DNA of 64,000 nt from the NCBI GenBank assembly GCA_017991595.1, contig JAGOQJ010000001.1, positions 186,001 to 250,000 of the forward strand. The letters run 5' to 3'. Of this stretch, positions 35,474-44,453 are shown piece after piece. The notes under the pieces were generated by a model that was not told the origin of the DNA, searched no databases, and saw only the letters and a program-made list of their open reading frames with translations. Position 1 is the first letter of the stretch; each line of letters opens with the position of its first letter. The position numbers were made by a program, and so were the translations under genes. This DNA is from Candidatus Didemnitutus sp. GTDB taxonomy: Bacteria; Verrucomicrobiota; Verrucomicrobiia; Opitutales; Opitutaceae.

Positions 35474-36091
35474 ATGAACGCCCCGCACCGTCCCTTCTCG
35501 TTTTCGCTCCGCCTCGCCGTCGGTTTGGTCGCGGTGGCGTTGCTCGCCGGCTGCAACCTGCTGCCGGAGGCGCAGCCGGACAACACGCGCCACTACGTGC
35601 TCGAGAGCGGCGTGGTTGCGCCCACCACCGGTCCGGCCGGCACGGTGCGGCTCGGACTGCGTCCCGTGGACGTGCCGGTGTATCTGCGGCAAAAATCCAT
35701 CGTCATCCGCACCGGCGACAACGAGCTCGCCTACACGCCCGACGCCCGCTGGGCGGAGCCGATCGAGGCCGGCATCACCCGCCTGTTGCGGGAGCACCTC
35801 GCCGCGCGCGTCCGCGTGCTGGCGTATCCTTTCCCGGCGCAGTTGCCGCGCGACTACGATCTCACCGTGCGCATCCTCAACGCCGAGGGCGCGAAGGACG
35901 GTGTGCAATTTGTCGCGGTCTTCGAGCTGCTGCGCGTGGGCGACCGGCCGGAGATGGTTGTGCGCCGCGAGTTTCGCACCCGCGGTCGGTCGTGGAACGG
36001 CGACCACGGTCAACTCGCACGCGTGTTGAGCGATGCCGTGGCCGAGCTGGCCGACGAGATCGTCGCCGCCGTGCCGCCGCCGGAGAGTTAA
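35474..36091 (+). CDS. ABC-type transport auxiliary lipoprotein (PqiC-like)
   Basis: A 205-residue lipoprotein with lipobox LLAGC and mature N-terminus at Cys28. The PqiC/ABC-transport auxiliary pattern is present: HYVLES, VRLGLRPVDVPVYLRQKSIVIR, LAYTPDARWAEPIEAGITRLLREHL and a C-terminal AVAELADEIVAAV helix. Members sit in the outer membrane, facing the periplasm, and complete MCE transport systems. It is the last gene of the mlaE-mlaF-mlaD operon, which makes the assignment firm. Confidence 0.9.
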   Translation: MNAPHRPFSFSLRLAVGLVAVALLAGCNLLPEAQPDNTRHYVLESGVVAPTTGPAGTVRLGLRPVDVPVYLRQKSIVIRTGDNELAYTPDARWAEPIEAGITRLLREHLAARVRVLAYPFPAQLPRDYDLTVRILNAEGAKDGVQFVAVFELLRVGDRPEMVVRREFRTRGRSWNGDHGQLARVLSDAVAELADEIVAAVPPPES

Positions 36092-36160
36092 GAAAATCGC
36101 CGCGGCGTGCCGCCGTGTTTTTCCACTGGCGGACCGGGCCGGGGCGATTACAGGTGGGTC

Positions 36161-36460
36161 ATGCCTACCCCCGGAGCAGCGGCGAACTTCGCGGTGATCC
36201 AATTTTCCCTGGAAGTGGGGGAGGGCAACCGGCCTTCGCAGCGCGCCCACAACTGGGGCACGCACGTGTCGGTGGAAGACGCCTTCGCGCAGGCGCGCAC
36301 CCTCGCGCACGGCGCGTGTGAGCGGTTGCGGATGGAGCGCAGCGGCCCAGCGCCGACCTTGCTCGACACCGAGTGGGGCTACGACCTGCGGCTCGGCGCG
36401 CTGACGGTGCACCGTTTCTGGGTGCACGAGAACATCCGCACGCAACGCCTGCTCGGCTGA
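36161..36460 (+). CDS. Hypothetical protein, 99 aa
   Basis: A small soluble protein with no recognised family. It contains FAVIQFSLEVGEG, HVSVEDAFAQARTLAHGACERLRM and WGYDLRLGALTVHRFWVHENI. The mix of strands and one central helix, and a start (ATG 36161) after a 69-nt gap from the Mla lipoprotein gene, fit a real gene with possible read-through from that operon. A hairpin with a T6 run follows the stop directly. Confidence 0.55.
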   Translation: MPTPGAAANFAVIQFSLEVGEGNRPSQRAHNWGTHVSVEDAFAQARTLAHGACERLRMERSGPAPTLLDTEWGYDLRLGALTVHRFWVHENIRTQRLLG

Positions 36461-36478
36461 GCGCGGCGGCTCTTTTTT
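36459..36478 (+). terminator. Probable intrinsic terminator
   Basis: GAGC (36459-36462), a 6-nt loop and GCTC (36469-36472) are followed by TTTTTT. The stem is only 4 bp, but the U-tract immediately after the small gene's stop supports termination of the Mla-region transcript. Confidence 0.4.
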
Positions 36479-36517
36479 GTCCTAATAATCCCCAGACGAA
36501 AGGCGCGGGTCGGGTGA

Positions 36518-36583
36518 GGTAGCGGCGGTCGTCCCGACCGCCACGAGGCGCGTGCGATGGCGGTCGGGACGACCGCCGCTACC
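36518..36583. repeat. Interspersed palindromic element, copy 5 (nearly perfect)
   Basis: GGTAGCGGCGGTCGTCCCGA at the left is the exact reverse complement of the right end, giving a 26-bp inverted repeat (36518-36543 with 36558-36583) around a 14-nt centre. Each arm also contains its own GGCGGTC/GACCGCC hairpin. It is the cleanest copy of the family and sits between the Mla-region terminator and dapL. Confidence 0.75.
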
Positions 36584-36636
36584 TTGCGTCAAGGGGCGTC
36601 GGGAGAATTATTGAGAGATGCGCGGGCCGGGACTGC

Positions 36637-37860
36637 TCAGCGCAGGGCGCTCGCGATGCGGGCGAGGGCGGTCTCGACGTTGGCGCGGGAGTTGAAGGCG
36701 CTGATGCGCACGTGGCCTTCGCCGCACTTGCCGAAGCCGGCGCCGGGCGTGACGACGACCTGCGCCTTATTGAGCAGCAGATCGAAGAATTCCCAGGAAT
36801 CGCGCTGCACGTTCACCCAGATGTAGGGCGCGTTGTCGCCGCCGATGCAGGCGAAGCCAAGTTTGCCCATCGCCTCGCGGATGAGCTTGGCGTTGCCGAG
36901 GTAGAACTCGGTGAGCGCGTGCGTCTGCGCCTGACCTTCCGGCGTGTAGACGGAGGCGGCGGCCTTCTGCACGGGGTAGGAGACGCCGTTGAACTTCGTC
37001 GTGTGGCGGCGGCTCCAGAGCGCGTGCACGCTGTGCTCGTGGCCGGCGGCGTCGCGCGCCTTGAGCGTCTTCGGGACGACGGTGTAGGCGCAGCGCAGGC
37101 CGGTGAAGCCGGCGAGCTTGGAGAAGCTGCGGAACTCGATGGCGACGTCGCGCGCGCCGGGGATCTCGTAGATCGAACGCGGGATGCCGGGCGTGCGGAT
37201 GAAGGCCTCGTAGGCGGCGTCGAAGAGGATGAGTGCGCCGTGTTGCTTCGCGTAGGCGACCCAAGCCTCGAGCTGCGCGCGGGTGGCGATGGCGCCGGTG
37301 GGGTTGTTGGGGAAGCAGAGGTAGATCAGGTCGGCGGGCTCGGCGGGCGGCGCGGGCACGTAGCCGTTGGCAGCGGTGGAATCGAGATAAACGAGCCCGG
37401 TGTAGCGCCCGTCGGCGTTGGCGCCGGTGCGGCCGGCCATGACGTTGGTGTCGACGTAGACCGGATAGACGGGATCGGGGATCGCGATGCGGATGTCGCT
37501 GGCGAAGATTTCCTGAATGTTGGCGACGTCGCACTTGGAGCCGTCGGAGACAAAGATCTCGTCGGCTTCGACGGGGGCGCCCTTGGCGGTGAAATCGTGT
37601 TGGGCGATGGCTTCGCGGAGGAAGGCGTAGCCTTGCTCGGGGCCGTAGCCCTTGAACGTGGCGCGGTGCGCCATCTCGTCGGTCGCGGCGTGGAGGGCGG
37701 CGATGCAGACGGGCGGGAGCGGCTCGGTGACGTCGCCGATGCCGAGGCGGATGACGGGCTTGTCGGGGTGCGTCGCGACGTAAGCGGAGACGCGCTTGGC
37801 GATGTCGGCGAAAAGATAGGAAGCCTTGAGCTTCGAGTAGTGTTCGTTGAGGCGGATCAT
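36637..37860 (-). CDS. dapL: LL-diaminopimelate aminotransferase
   Basis: A 407-residue PLP enzyme that makes LL-diaminopimelate from tetrahydrodipicolinate and glutamate in one step of lysine and peptidoglycan synthesis. This DapL route is used by Chlamydiae/Verrucomicrobia, plants and others. Motifs: [28 protein letters not shown], the aspartate-aminotransferase-fold CFPNNPTGA, and the PLP lysine Lys248 in [15 protein letters not shown]. The ATG at 37860 starts [17 protein letters not shown], the conserved N-terminus; a longer frame running to 38751 is antisense to panC and rejected. It is divergent from panC. Confidence 0.95.
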   Translation of the reverse strand: MIRLNEHYSKLKASYLFADIAKRVSAYVATHPDKPVIRLGIGDVTEPLPPVCIAALHAATDEMAHRATFKGYGPEQGYAFLREAIAQHDFTAKGAPVEADEIFVSDGSKCDVANIQEIFASDIRIAIPDPVYPVYVDTNVMAGRTGANADGRYTGLVYLDSTAANGYVPAPPAEPADLIYLCFPNNPTGAIATRAQLEAWVAYAKQHGALILFDAAYEAFIRTPGIPRSIYEIPGARDVAIEFRSFSKLAGFTGLRCAYTVVPKTLKARDAAGHEHSVHALWSRRHTTKFNGVSYPVQKAAASVYTPEGQAQTHALTEFYLGNAKLIREAMGKLGFACIGGDNAPYIWVNVQRDSWEFFDLLLNKAQVVVTPGAGFGKCGEGHVRISAFNSRANVETALARIASALR

Positions 37861-37971
37861 CGGTGGAAGGGAGCGGGCGGGAGGATAAGGGCGCGACGAC
37901 CGGCGCGGGTGCCGGGCGAAGAGCGCTTGATAAAGCGGGTCGCGGCGGGTTAGTTCAAGTTCGTTCCCTGT

Positions 37972-38814
37972 ATGCAAAAAATCGACACCATCGCGGCGAT
38001 GCGGGAGGCCGCCGCCGGACTGCGGGCCAATGGACGGCGCATCGCGCTGATCCCCACGCTGGGGGCCTTGCACGCGGGGCACGTCAGCCTGATACGGCTG
38101 GCGCGGGAGCGCGGCGAGGAGGTGGTGCTGTCGGCCTTCGTCAACCCGCTGCAATTCGGGGCGAGCGAGGACTTCGGCAAATACCCGCGGTCGCCGGCCG
38201 CCGACGCCGCGCTGGCCGAGCGCGAAGGCGTGGCGGTGCTCTTCACGCCGACCGCCGAGGAGATGTTTCCGAAGCATTTTTCGACCACCGTCGCGGAGGA
38301 CCGCGTGAGCAAGCCGCTGTGCGGCATCTCGCGCCCGGCGTTGTTTCGCGGCGTGCTGACCTGCTGGCTGAAGCTGTTGCACATCGTGCAGCCGCAGGCG
38401 CTCGTGCTGGGTGAGAAGGATCCGCAGCAGGTCGCCGTCGTGCGCAAGATGCTGGCCGATCTCTCGCTGCCGGTGGAGATCGTCACCGGGCCGACGGTGC
38501 GCGATGCGGACGGTCTGGCCCTGAGCGCGCGCAACGCCTACCTCATGCCCACGCAGCGCGAGGAGGCGCTGGCGGTGCACCAGGCGCTGAGCCGGGCGCG
38601 GGAGATGGTCGCCAGCGGCGTCCGCAGCGCGGACCGCATCGTCGCCGAGGCCACGCACATCATCGGGCAGAAACGCCGCCTGCGCATCATCTACATCGCC
38701 GTGGTGAATCGCGACACGATGGAGGCGATGCGCGAAGTCGTGCCGGGACAATGCCTCATGGCCGTCGCCTTCTGGGTCGATGAGGTGCGGTTGACCGACA
38801 ACATCTCGCTCTGA
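37972..38814 (+). CDS. panC: Pantoate--beta-alanine ligase (pantothenate synthetase)
   Basis: A 280-residue cytoplasmic ligase that joins pantoate and beta-alanine with ATP to make pantothenate. Family motifs: [14 protein letters not shown] (HIGH-like ATP site), [14 protein letters not shown] and the KMSKS-like SARN. In the pantoate site [13 protein letters not shown] replaces the more common HFxGVxTVVxKL, a mild divergence. It is followed by a ketopantoate reductase-like gene, so two pantothenate-pathway steps are adjacent. PanB and PanD are not in the window. Confidence 0.93.
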   Translation: MQKIDTIAAMREAAAGLRANGRRIALIPTLGALHAGHVSLIRLARERGEEVVLSAFVNPLQFGASEDFGKYPRSPAADAALAEREGVAVLFTPTAEEMFPKHFSTTVAEDRVSKPLCGISRPALFRGVLTCWLKLLHIVQPQALVLGEKDPQQVAVVRKMLADLSLPVEIVTGPTVRDADGLALSARNAYLMPTQREEALAVHQALSRAREMVASGVRSADRIVAEATHIIGQKRRLRIIYIAVVNRDTMEAMREVVPGQCLMAVAFWVDEVRLTDNISL

Positions 38815-38944
38815 CGCGCACCCGAGTCAGCGAGCGCGGATGGAGTCGCGGTCCACCCGGGCGGCGCGAAAAAACCGGACGGAAGCGCGGGTGCGGAGCG
38901 GCTCCGGGATTGAATTTTCTCCGCGCGCGTGTGTGCTCGCGCCT

Positions 38945-39901
38945 GTGAATCCCCCGTTCCCCGCCAAGCCCCGCATCGCGATCGTGGGCGCCGGCGCGCT
39001 CGGCACGTATTACGGAGCCTTGCTCGCGAAGTCCGGCCACGACGTCCATTTTCTCGCCCGCACCGGCCGCGCCGCCTTGCTCGCGCGCGGCATCCGGATC
39101 AAGACCCCGTCCGCACGCATTCACGTGCGCAAAGTGCAGGCCTACGGTTCGACGGAGGAGATCGGACCCTGCGATCTGGTGATCGTGGCGCTCAAGGCGA
39201 CGGCAAACGACCAGCTGCGCCGGCTGCTGCCGCCGCTGCTGCACGAGAACACCGTCGTGCTCACGCTGCAGAACGGTCTCGGCGTGGAGGAACCCGTGGC
39301 GGAGGTCGTCGGCGCGGCGCGCACCGCCGGAGCGATCTGCTACATCGGCGCCACGCGCACGGCGCCGGGCGTGGTGGAGTGTCTGTTCCCCGGCCTGATG
39401 GCTATCGGCGAATTCGGCCGCACGAAGGACGAGCGCACACAGGCGATCGTCGCGCTCTTCAACCGCGCCGGCGTCAAGTGCGAGGCGCACGACAACCTCG
39501 AGGAGCAGCGCTGGCGCAAGCTGGTGTGGAACGTCCCCTTCAACGGCATCGCGATCGCCGCCGGCGGCATCACGACCGACCTCATCATGGCCGACGAGGG
39601 CCTGCGCGCGCTCGCGCGGCGTCTGATGGAGGAGATTGTGGAGGCGGCCGCGAAGTTCGGGCACGTGATCCCGCGCTCCTTCGTCGAGCTGCAGTTCGAG
39701 CGCACGGAGAAGATCGGGCGTTACCGTCCGTCGAGCCTGATCGATTGCGAGGAAGGCCGCGAGGTGGAGATCGAGGAGATTTGGGGCGAGCCCGTGCGCC
39801 GCGCCAAATCCGTCGGCGCCGCCGTGCCGCGCCTAGAGATGCTCTACTGGCTCATCCGCCACAAGCTCGCCGCGCGCAAGCCGGCGAAGCGCCGCCGCTG
39901 A
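38945..39901 (+). CDS. panE: 2-dehydropantoate 2-reductase-like protein (PanE/ApbA family)
   Basis: A 318-residue NADPH-dependent reductase with N-terminal Rossmann motif IVGAGALGTYYG, VLTLQNGLGVEE, and the catalytic-lysine region RWRKLVWNVPFN of the ketopantoate reductase family. It would reduce ketopantoate to pantoate, the substrate of PanC encoded just upstream, which supports the assignment. The GTG at 38945, next to the Rossmann strand, is preferred. An in-frame ATG at 38840 would add a 35-residue Arg-rich extension with no similarity, beginning 26 nt after panC. Confidence 0.85.
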   Translation: MNPPFPAKPRIAIVGAGALGTYYGALLAKSGHDVHFLARTGRAALLARGIRIKTPSARIHVRKVQAYGSTEEIGPCDLVIVALKATANDQLRRLLPPLLHENTVVLTLQNGLGVEEPVAEVVGAARTAGAICYIGATRTAPGVVECLFPGLMAIGEFGRTKDERTQAIVALFNRAGVKCEAHDNLEEQRWRKLVWNVPFNGIAIAAGGITTDLIMADEGLRALARRLMEEIVEAAAKFGHVIPRSFVELQFERTEKIGRYRPSSLIDCEEGREVEIEEIWGEPVRRAKSVGAAVPRLEMLYWLIRHKLAARKPAKRRR

Positions 39902-39971
39902 GCGGGGGCGGTGGGCGAATGCTGGGTTGCCTGCCCGGGCGCGGCGCAGCAAGCTGCGCCCGCTTTTTCCC

Positions 39972-42266
39972 ATGGCGCAACCTTCCTCCTCGAAATTCGA
40001 GCCGTTCATCCCGGCCTCGGCCGTCATCCCTGAGTTCACGTTGCGCGCCGTGCTGACCGGCGCCGTGCTGGGCATCGTCTTCGGCGCGTCGTCGCTCTAT
40101 CTCGTGCTGAAGGTCGGCCTGACCGTCAGCGCGTCGATCCCCGTGGCGGTGATCTCGCTGACGCTGTGGCGCGCTCTCTCGAAAGTGGGCCTGCGCGACG
40201 CGACGATCCTCGAGCACAACATCGCACAGACCGCCGGCTCGGCGGGCGAGTCGATCGCCTTCGGCGTCGGCGCGACGATGCCGGCGATCATGATCCTCGG
40301 CTTCGACCTCGAGGTCGCGCGCGTGATGCTGGTGGCGCTGCTGGGCGGATTGCTCGGCATCCTCATGATGATCCCGTTGCGCCGCGCGCTGATCGTGAAG
40401 GAGCACGGCGTGTTGAAGTATCCGGAAGGCACGGCCTGCGCGGCGGTGTTGAAGGCGAGTGTCGACGAGGTTTCGCGGCAGGCGGCCTCGCCCAGCGCGC
40501 GAGCGGAGATGGTGGCGGCGGAAGCGGCCGGTCTGGGCAAGTCGCCGGGCGCGAAGGTGGTGTTCGCGGGCTTTTTCATCGGCTTGTTCTACAAGATCGC
40601 CATGGCGGCGCTGAAGGGATGGAAGGACATCCCCGAAAAAGTGTTCGGCGCGCCGCTTAAGGGCGGCTCCGTCGGCGCGGAAATCTCGCCTGAGCTCGTG
40701 GGCGTGGGTTACGTGATCGGGCCGCGGATCGCGGCCATCATGTGCGGCGGCGGCGTGCTGTCGTTCCTCGTGCTGATCCCGTTGATCAAATTCTTCGGCG
40801 ACGGCGTGCCGGTGCCGATCGCGCCGGGCACGGTGCCGATTGCGGACATGGATCCCTACGACATCCGCCGCGCCTACATCCTCTACATTGGCGCGGGCGC
40901 GGTGACGGCGGGCGGCATCATCAGCCTCATCCAGGCGCTGCCGACCATCTGGCACAGCTTCGTGGCCGGCGTGCGCGACGTGCGGGCGGCGCAGGGCGAC
41001 ACCCCGGCGGCGGACGCCGTGCCGCGCACGGAGCGGGATCTGCCGCTGAAATTCATCGGCATCGGCATCGTGGTGCTGATGACCTGCATCGTGCTGGCCA
41101 AGCCCCTGCAGATGAACCTGCTCGGCGCGGCGCTGATCGTGCTGTTCGGCTTTCTCTTCGTGACGGTCTCGTCGCGGCTCACGGGCGAGATCGGTTCCTC
41201 GTCTAACCCGATCTCGGGCATGACGGTGGCCACGCTGCTGTTCGTGTGCCTGATCTTCCTGCTCATCGGCTGGAGCACGCCCGCCTACTACGTGACGGCG
41301 CTCTCGGTCGGCGCGATCGTGTGCATCGCGGCTTCGAACGGCGGCACGACCTCGCAGGATCTGAAGACGGGCTTCCTCGTCGGCGGCACGCCGAAGCTGC
41401 AGCAATACGCGATCCTCGTCGGCGCGTTCGCCTCGGCGTTGTTGCTCGGACCGATCCTGCTGCGGTTGAACGACGCCGCGACGGTCTATGTGCCGGCGGC
41501 GCAGGTGGCCCCGGCCGGCCTGCAGGCGAAGGTCGCGTCGGTCGGCGCGCTCGAGCGCGAGGCGTTGCAGGGACCGCAGGCGCGCGACGATGCGGCGGAG
41601 TATTTTGTCTGGCACAAGCAGGACGACGTGGGCGGCCCGGCGGGCAAGTATTTCGTCAACGAGCGCGGCGAGGCCGTGTGGTTCGTCGATCCCGGCATCA
41701 ATGGCGCCTACAGCGAGCGGCCAGATGGCACGAAGGTGCAGAAGTTCGCCGCCCCGCAGGCGCGCCTCGTTTCCTACATCATCAAGGGCATCCTCGACCA
41801 ACAGCTCCCGTGGGCGCTGGTGCTGCTCGGCGTCATGATCGCAGTGGTGCTGCAGATGAGCTTCGTGCCGGCGCTGGCGTTCGCCGTCGGCGTTTACATC
41901 CCGCTGGCCGCGTCGACGCCGATCCTCGTCGGCGGCTTCATCCGCTGGCTGGTCGACCGCCGCACGCGCCGGAAGGCGGCCTACGCGGCGATGAACGACG
42001 AGCAGTTCACCGCCGAGAGCGACAAGAGTCCGGGCGTGCTGCTCGCCTCCGGCTACATCGCCGGCGGCGCCATTGCGGGCATCGCGATCGCGTTCTTCGC
42101 GGGCGTGTTGAGCGACTTCGATGCGGCGGTGACGGCGTGGTCTGCGGCGAACAACCCGTTCTACGGTGGCGCCTACGCGGACTTGCTGGCGCTTATTCCG
42201 TTCGCGGCGATCTGCGTGTTCCTCTACCTCGTCGCGCGCGAGCGGTTGCTGAAACCGAAGCAGTGA
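39972..42266 (+). CDS. OPT-family oligopeptide transporter
   Basis: A 764-residue polytopic inner-membrane protein with about 14-16 hydrophobic segments. Bacterial OPT hallmarks are EFTLRAVLTGAVLGIVFGASSLYL, the paired QTAGSAGESIAFG and GTACAAVLKA, and the closing segment with LIPFAAICVFLYLVARERLL. Members import oligopeptides or metal-chelate peptides by proton coupling. It follows the panE-like gene after 70 nt. A hydrophilic stretch at about 510-590 (VPAAQVAPAGLQAKVAS to TKVQKFAAPQARL) is a large periplasmic or cytoplasmic loop more extensive than in typical members. Confidence 0.9.
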   Translation: MAQPSSSKFEPFIPASAVIPEFTLRAVLTGAVLGIVFGASSLYLVLKVGLTVSASIPVAVISLTLWRALSKVGLRDATILEHNIAQTAGSAGESIAFGVGATMPAIMILGFDLEVARVMLVALLGGLLGILMMIPLRRALIVKEHGVLKYPEGTACAAVLKASVDEVSRQAASPSARAEMVAAEAAGLGKSPGAKVVFAGFFIGLFYKIAMAALKGWKDIPEKVFGAPLKGGSVGAEISPELVGVGYVIGPRIAAIMCGGGVLSFLVLIPLIKFFGDGVPVPIAPGTVPIADMDPYDIRRAYILYIGAGAVTAGGIISLIQALPTIWHSFVAGVRDVRAAQGDTPAADAVPRTERDLPLKFIGIGIVVLMTCIVLAKPLQMNLLGAALIVLFGFLFVTVSSRLTGEIGSSSNPISGMTVATLLFVCLIFLLIGWSTPAYYVTALSVGAIVCIAASNGGTTSQDLKTGFLVGGTPKLQQYAILVGAFASALLLGPILLRLNDAATVYVPAAQVAPAGLQAKVASVGALEREALQGPQARDDAAEYFVWHKQDDVGGPAGKYFVNERGEAVWFVDPGINGAYSERPDGTKVQKFAAPQARLVSYIIKGILDQQLPWALVLLGVMIAVVLQMSFVPALAFAVGVYIPLAASTPILVGGFIRWLVDRRTRRKAAYAAMNDEQFTAESDKSPGVLLASGYIAGGAIAGIAIAFFAGVLSDFDAAVTAWSAANNPFYGGAYADLLALIPFAAICVFLYLVARERLLKPKQ

Positions 42267-42303
42267 ACGCCGCCGCGCCCCGCCGCCTGTTGATACTGCC
42301 GTC

Positions 42304-42939
42304 ATGACGCCCGCCCCGTGGGTGAACTTCCTGCGCCGCCTCGGCTGGCCGCCGTGGTTCTACGTCGCCATCGGCGGCGCGGCGCTCGTGGTGCAGCTCG
42401 TGCCGGCCTGGCGCGAGCCGCTCATCTACCAACGCGACGCGATCGGCGCGGGTGAGCTGTGGCGCATCTGGACGGGGCACCTGGTGCATTTCGGGTGGAT
42501 GCATTTCATCGCCGACGCCGGGCTGCTCATGATCCTCGGTTGGACGCTCGGGCAACGCTTCCGCACGGCGAGCTGGCTCGCGCTGACGGTGCAGCCTGCG
42601 CTCATCAGCGCGGCGATCTACTGGCTCGATCCGCAGATGCAGCGCTACGCCGGACTCAGCGCGGTCAACCTCGGGTTGCTCCTGCTGCTCGCCGTGCGCG
42701 GCTGGCAGGGCAACTGGCGCGACTGGTTCTGGCCGGCGGTCGTCGTCATCTACGTCGTGGAACTCGTTTACGAGATCACGCGCGGCGGGCAGGGCGGCGG
42801 TTTCATCGCCTTCGACGACCCGACGGTGAAAGTCGCCACGAGCGCCCACCTCGCCGCCACGGCGTATGCGTTGATCGCGTGGGGCGTGGGAGCCTGGGTG
42901 GAGCGCAAAGCCAAGTCAGCGCGGTCTTTGCGGAGTTGA
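42304..42939 (+). CDS. rrtA: Rhombosortase-like rhomboid protease
   Basis: A 211-residue rhomboid-family intramembrane serine protease of the short rhombosortase type, with about six membrane segments. GELWRIWTGHLVHFGWMHFIADAGLL is the conserved N-terminal region. The catalytic Ser119 lies in YAGLSAV, where most rhomboids have GxSG, and His182 in TSAHLAATAYAL. Rhombosortases recognise the C-terminal GlyGly-CTERM signal (Gly-rich run, TM helix, Arg cluster) of surface proteins. A protein with such a tail is encoded at 60033-63335. Assignment by motif pattern; the SAV in place of SGx is atypical. Confidence 0.75.
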   Translation: MTPAPWVNFLRRLGWPPWFYVAIGGAALVVQLVPAWREPLIYQRDAIGAGELWRIWTGHLVHFGWMHFIADAGLLMILGWTLGQRFRTASWLALTVQPALISAAIYWLDPQMQRYAGLSAVNLGLLLLLAVRGWQGNWRDWFWPAVVVIYVVELVYEITRGGQGGGFIAFDDPTVKVATSAHLAATAYALIAWGVGAWVERKAKSARSLRS

Positions 42940-43077
42940 TCGGCTCTCGGCGGCAGACTGATCTGCCCGGCCGGTCGCAGGCGCGTTCCTCGGTGCGGCG
43001 CGACGGGGAACCGCTTTCTTTTGAATAGCGACAACTTTTCCCGCGTCTCAGGGTCAAACTCCAACCGAGATCACCCC

Positions 43078-44448
43078 ATGAAAAAGCTGTTCCTCCTGTC
43101 CGGTATTTTTTCCCTCTCGTTGTGGACGTGGGCGGAGGAGCCGGCTCCTCCGCCGGAGCGGGTGCCGTTGACCGTCGCTCAAATCGAGGAACTGGTTGCG
43201 CCCATCGCGTTGTATCCGGATCCGCTCGTGGCGATCATCCTGCCGGCGGCGACGCAGCCGGCGGACATCGTGCTGGCGGCGCGTTACCTCGAACGCGGAG
43301 GCGAACTCGAGGCGGTCGACGCCGAGCCGTGGGACGACAGCGTGAAGGCGCTCGCGCGTTACCGCGAAGTCATCGACTATCTCGATGAGAACCTCGAATG
43401 GACGCGCACGCTGGGCGAGGCATTCCTCGACCAACGGGAACAGGTGATGACCGCCGTGCAAACGCTGCGGACGCGCGCTCGCGCGAACGGGCTGCTCTCC
43501 AGCACGGCGGAACAGGACGTGCTCGTGGAGGCGGATGAGATTCGCATCGTGCCCGCGCAGCCGACGGTGATCTATGTGCCGCGCTACGATCCCGAGGTGC
43601 TCTACGTAACGCACGTCACGACGTTCTGGCCGCGGCCGTTCCTCACTTTCGGCATCGGCTACAGCATCGGTTGGTGGCTGAGCTTCGATTGCGACTGGCG
43701 CTACCGCACCGTGCACGTCGTGCACCGGCCCGCGCATTGGTATTATCGCCCTGATTGGCGCATCCGTTATTCGCACCAGCATCCGCATCCGGATTATCGT
43801 TGGACGCATTGGCAACCGCGCCATCCGCGTCCGCCGCACCATCACGTGCGCCCGGTCGGGCCGGTGGTGTTGCGTCCCAACCGCGATTGGGAAGCCGCGC
43901 GCCAGTCCCGGTTACAAGCCCAGCCGTCGCGCGGCGGCGACGAGCGGCGTCGCCCGGATCGGGGTGTGCGCCCAGAATCTCCATCTCCGCGGCATCAGCC
44001 CGGGCAGGTGAATCCGCGTCCGGGACAGGATCGTCCGCGCGGTCCGGCGCTGCGGCCCGGCACGCCCGCGCCCGAGGTCGGTCGCGAGACACGCACGCCG
44101 CCGCCGCGCGTCAATCCGACCGCGACGCCGGGCCCGCGCGTTCCGCGGGTCGAGGGCGCGGACACCCGGCGGCATCAGGGGCCGCGCGCGGATCAGCCTG
44201 CGACAGCGAACAATTCAGGGCAGGTCGGCAATCCCGTGCGCCCGGGCAATCCGCCGCCCGTCCGCGATGCGGGGCGCGTCGTGAATCCTCCGCGCTCCGA
44301 CAACCCGGCTCCGCGGGTTTCCGCACCGCCGGCTCCTCCGGCCGAACGTCCGCGGGCGCAGCCCGAGCGCACCCCGCGGAACGAGCGCAACGAGCGCGAG
44401 GCCGACGCCGATGCGTCGCCGCGCCGCATGCAGCGCCAGCTCAACTGA
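43078..44448 (+). CDS. DUF3300 family exported protein
   Basis: A 456-residue secreted protein with signal peptide (SGIFSLSLWTWAEE). The DUF3300 domain (about 25-190) has ELVAPIALYPDPLVAIILPAA, DSVKALARY and VIYVPRYDPEVLYV. A His/Trp/Arg-rich segment (about 195-270; HWYYRPDWRIRYSHQHPHPD) could bind metals. The C-terminal ~190 residues are low complexity, rich in Pro, Arg and Gly. DUF3300 function is unknown; members are widespread exported proteins of Gram-negative bacteria. The stop is 5 nt from the stop of the convergent PPC-domain gene. The ATG at 43078 begins the signal peptide. Confidence 0.88.
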   Translation: MKKLFLLSGIFSLSLWTWAEEPAPPPERVPLTVAQIEELVAPIALYPDPLVAIILPAATQPADIVLAARYLERGGELEAVDAEPWDDSVKALARYREVIDYLDENLEWTRTLGEAFLDQREQVMTAVQTLRTRARANGLLSSTAEQDVLVEADEIRIVPAQPTVIYVPRYDPEVLYVTHVTTFWPRPFLTFGIGYSIGWWLSFDCDWRYRTVHVVHRPAHWYYRPDWRIRYSHQHPHPDYRWTHWQPRHPRPPHHHVRPVGPVVLRPNRDWEAARQSRLQAQPSRGGDERRRPDRGVRPESPSPRHQPGQVNPRPGQDRPRGPALRPGTPAPEVGRETRTPPPRVNPTATPGPRVPRVEGADTRRHQGPRADQPATANNSGQVGNPVRPGNPPPVRDAGRVVNPPRSDNPAPRVSAPPAPPAERPRAQPERTPRNERNEREADADASPRRMQRQLN

Positions 44449-44453
44449 GCGCG

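Noticed and set aside
12094-36583. CRISPR array made of the repeated palindromes
   Set aside because: Copies are kilobases apart, modular and without regular spacers; no cas genes.
37861-38751. N-terminal extension of dapL to 704 codons
   Set aside because: It is antisense to panC and has no similarity to aminotransferases; the family N-terminus starts at 37860.
39852-42305. 817-codon open frame antisense to the OPT transporter
   Set aside because: Arg/Asp/His-rich shadow of the hydrophobic sense protein.
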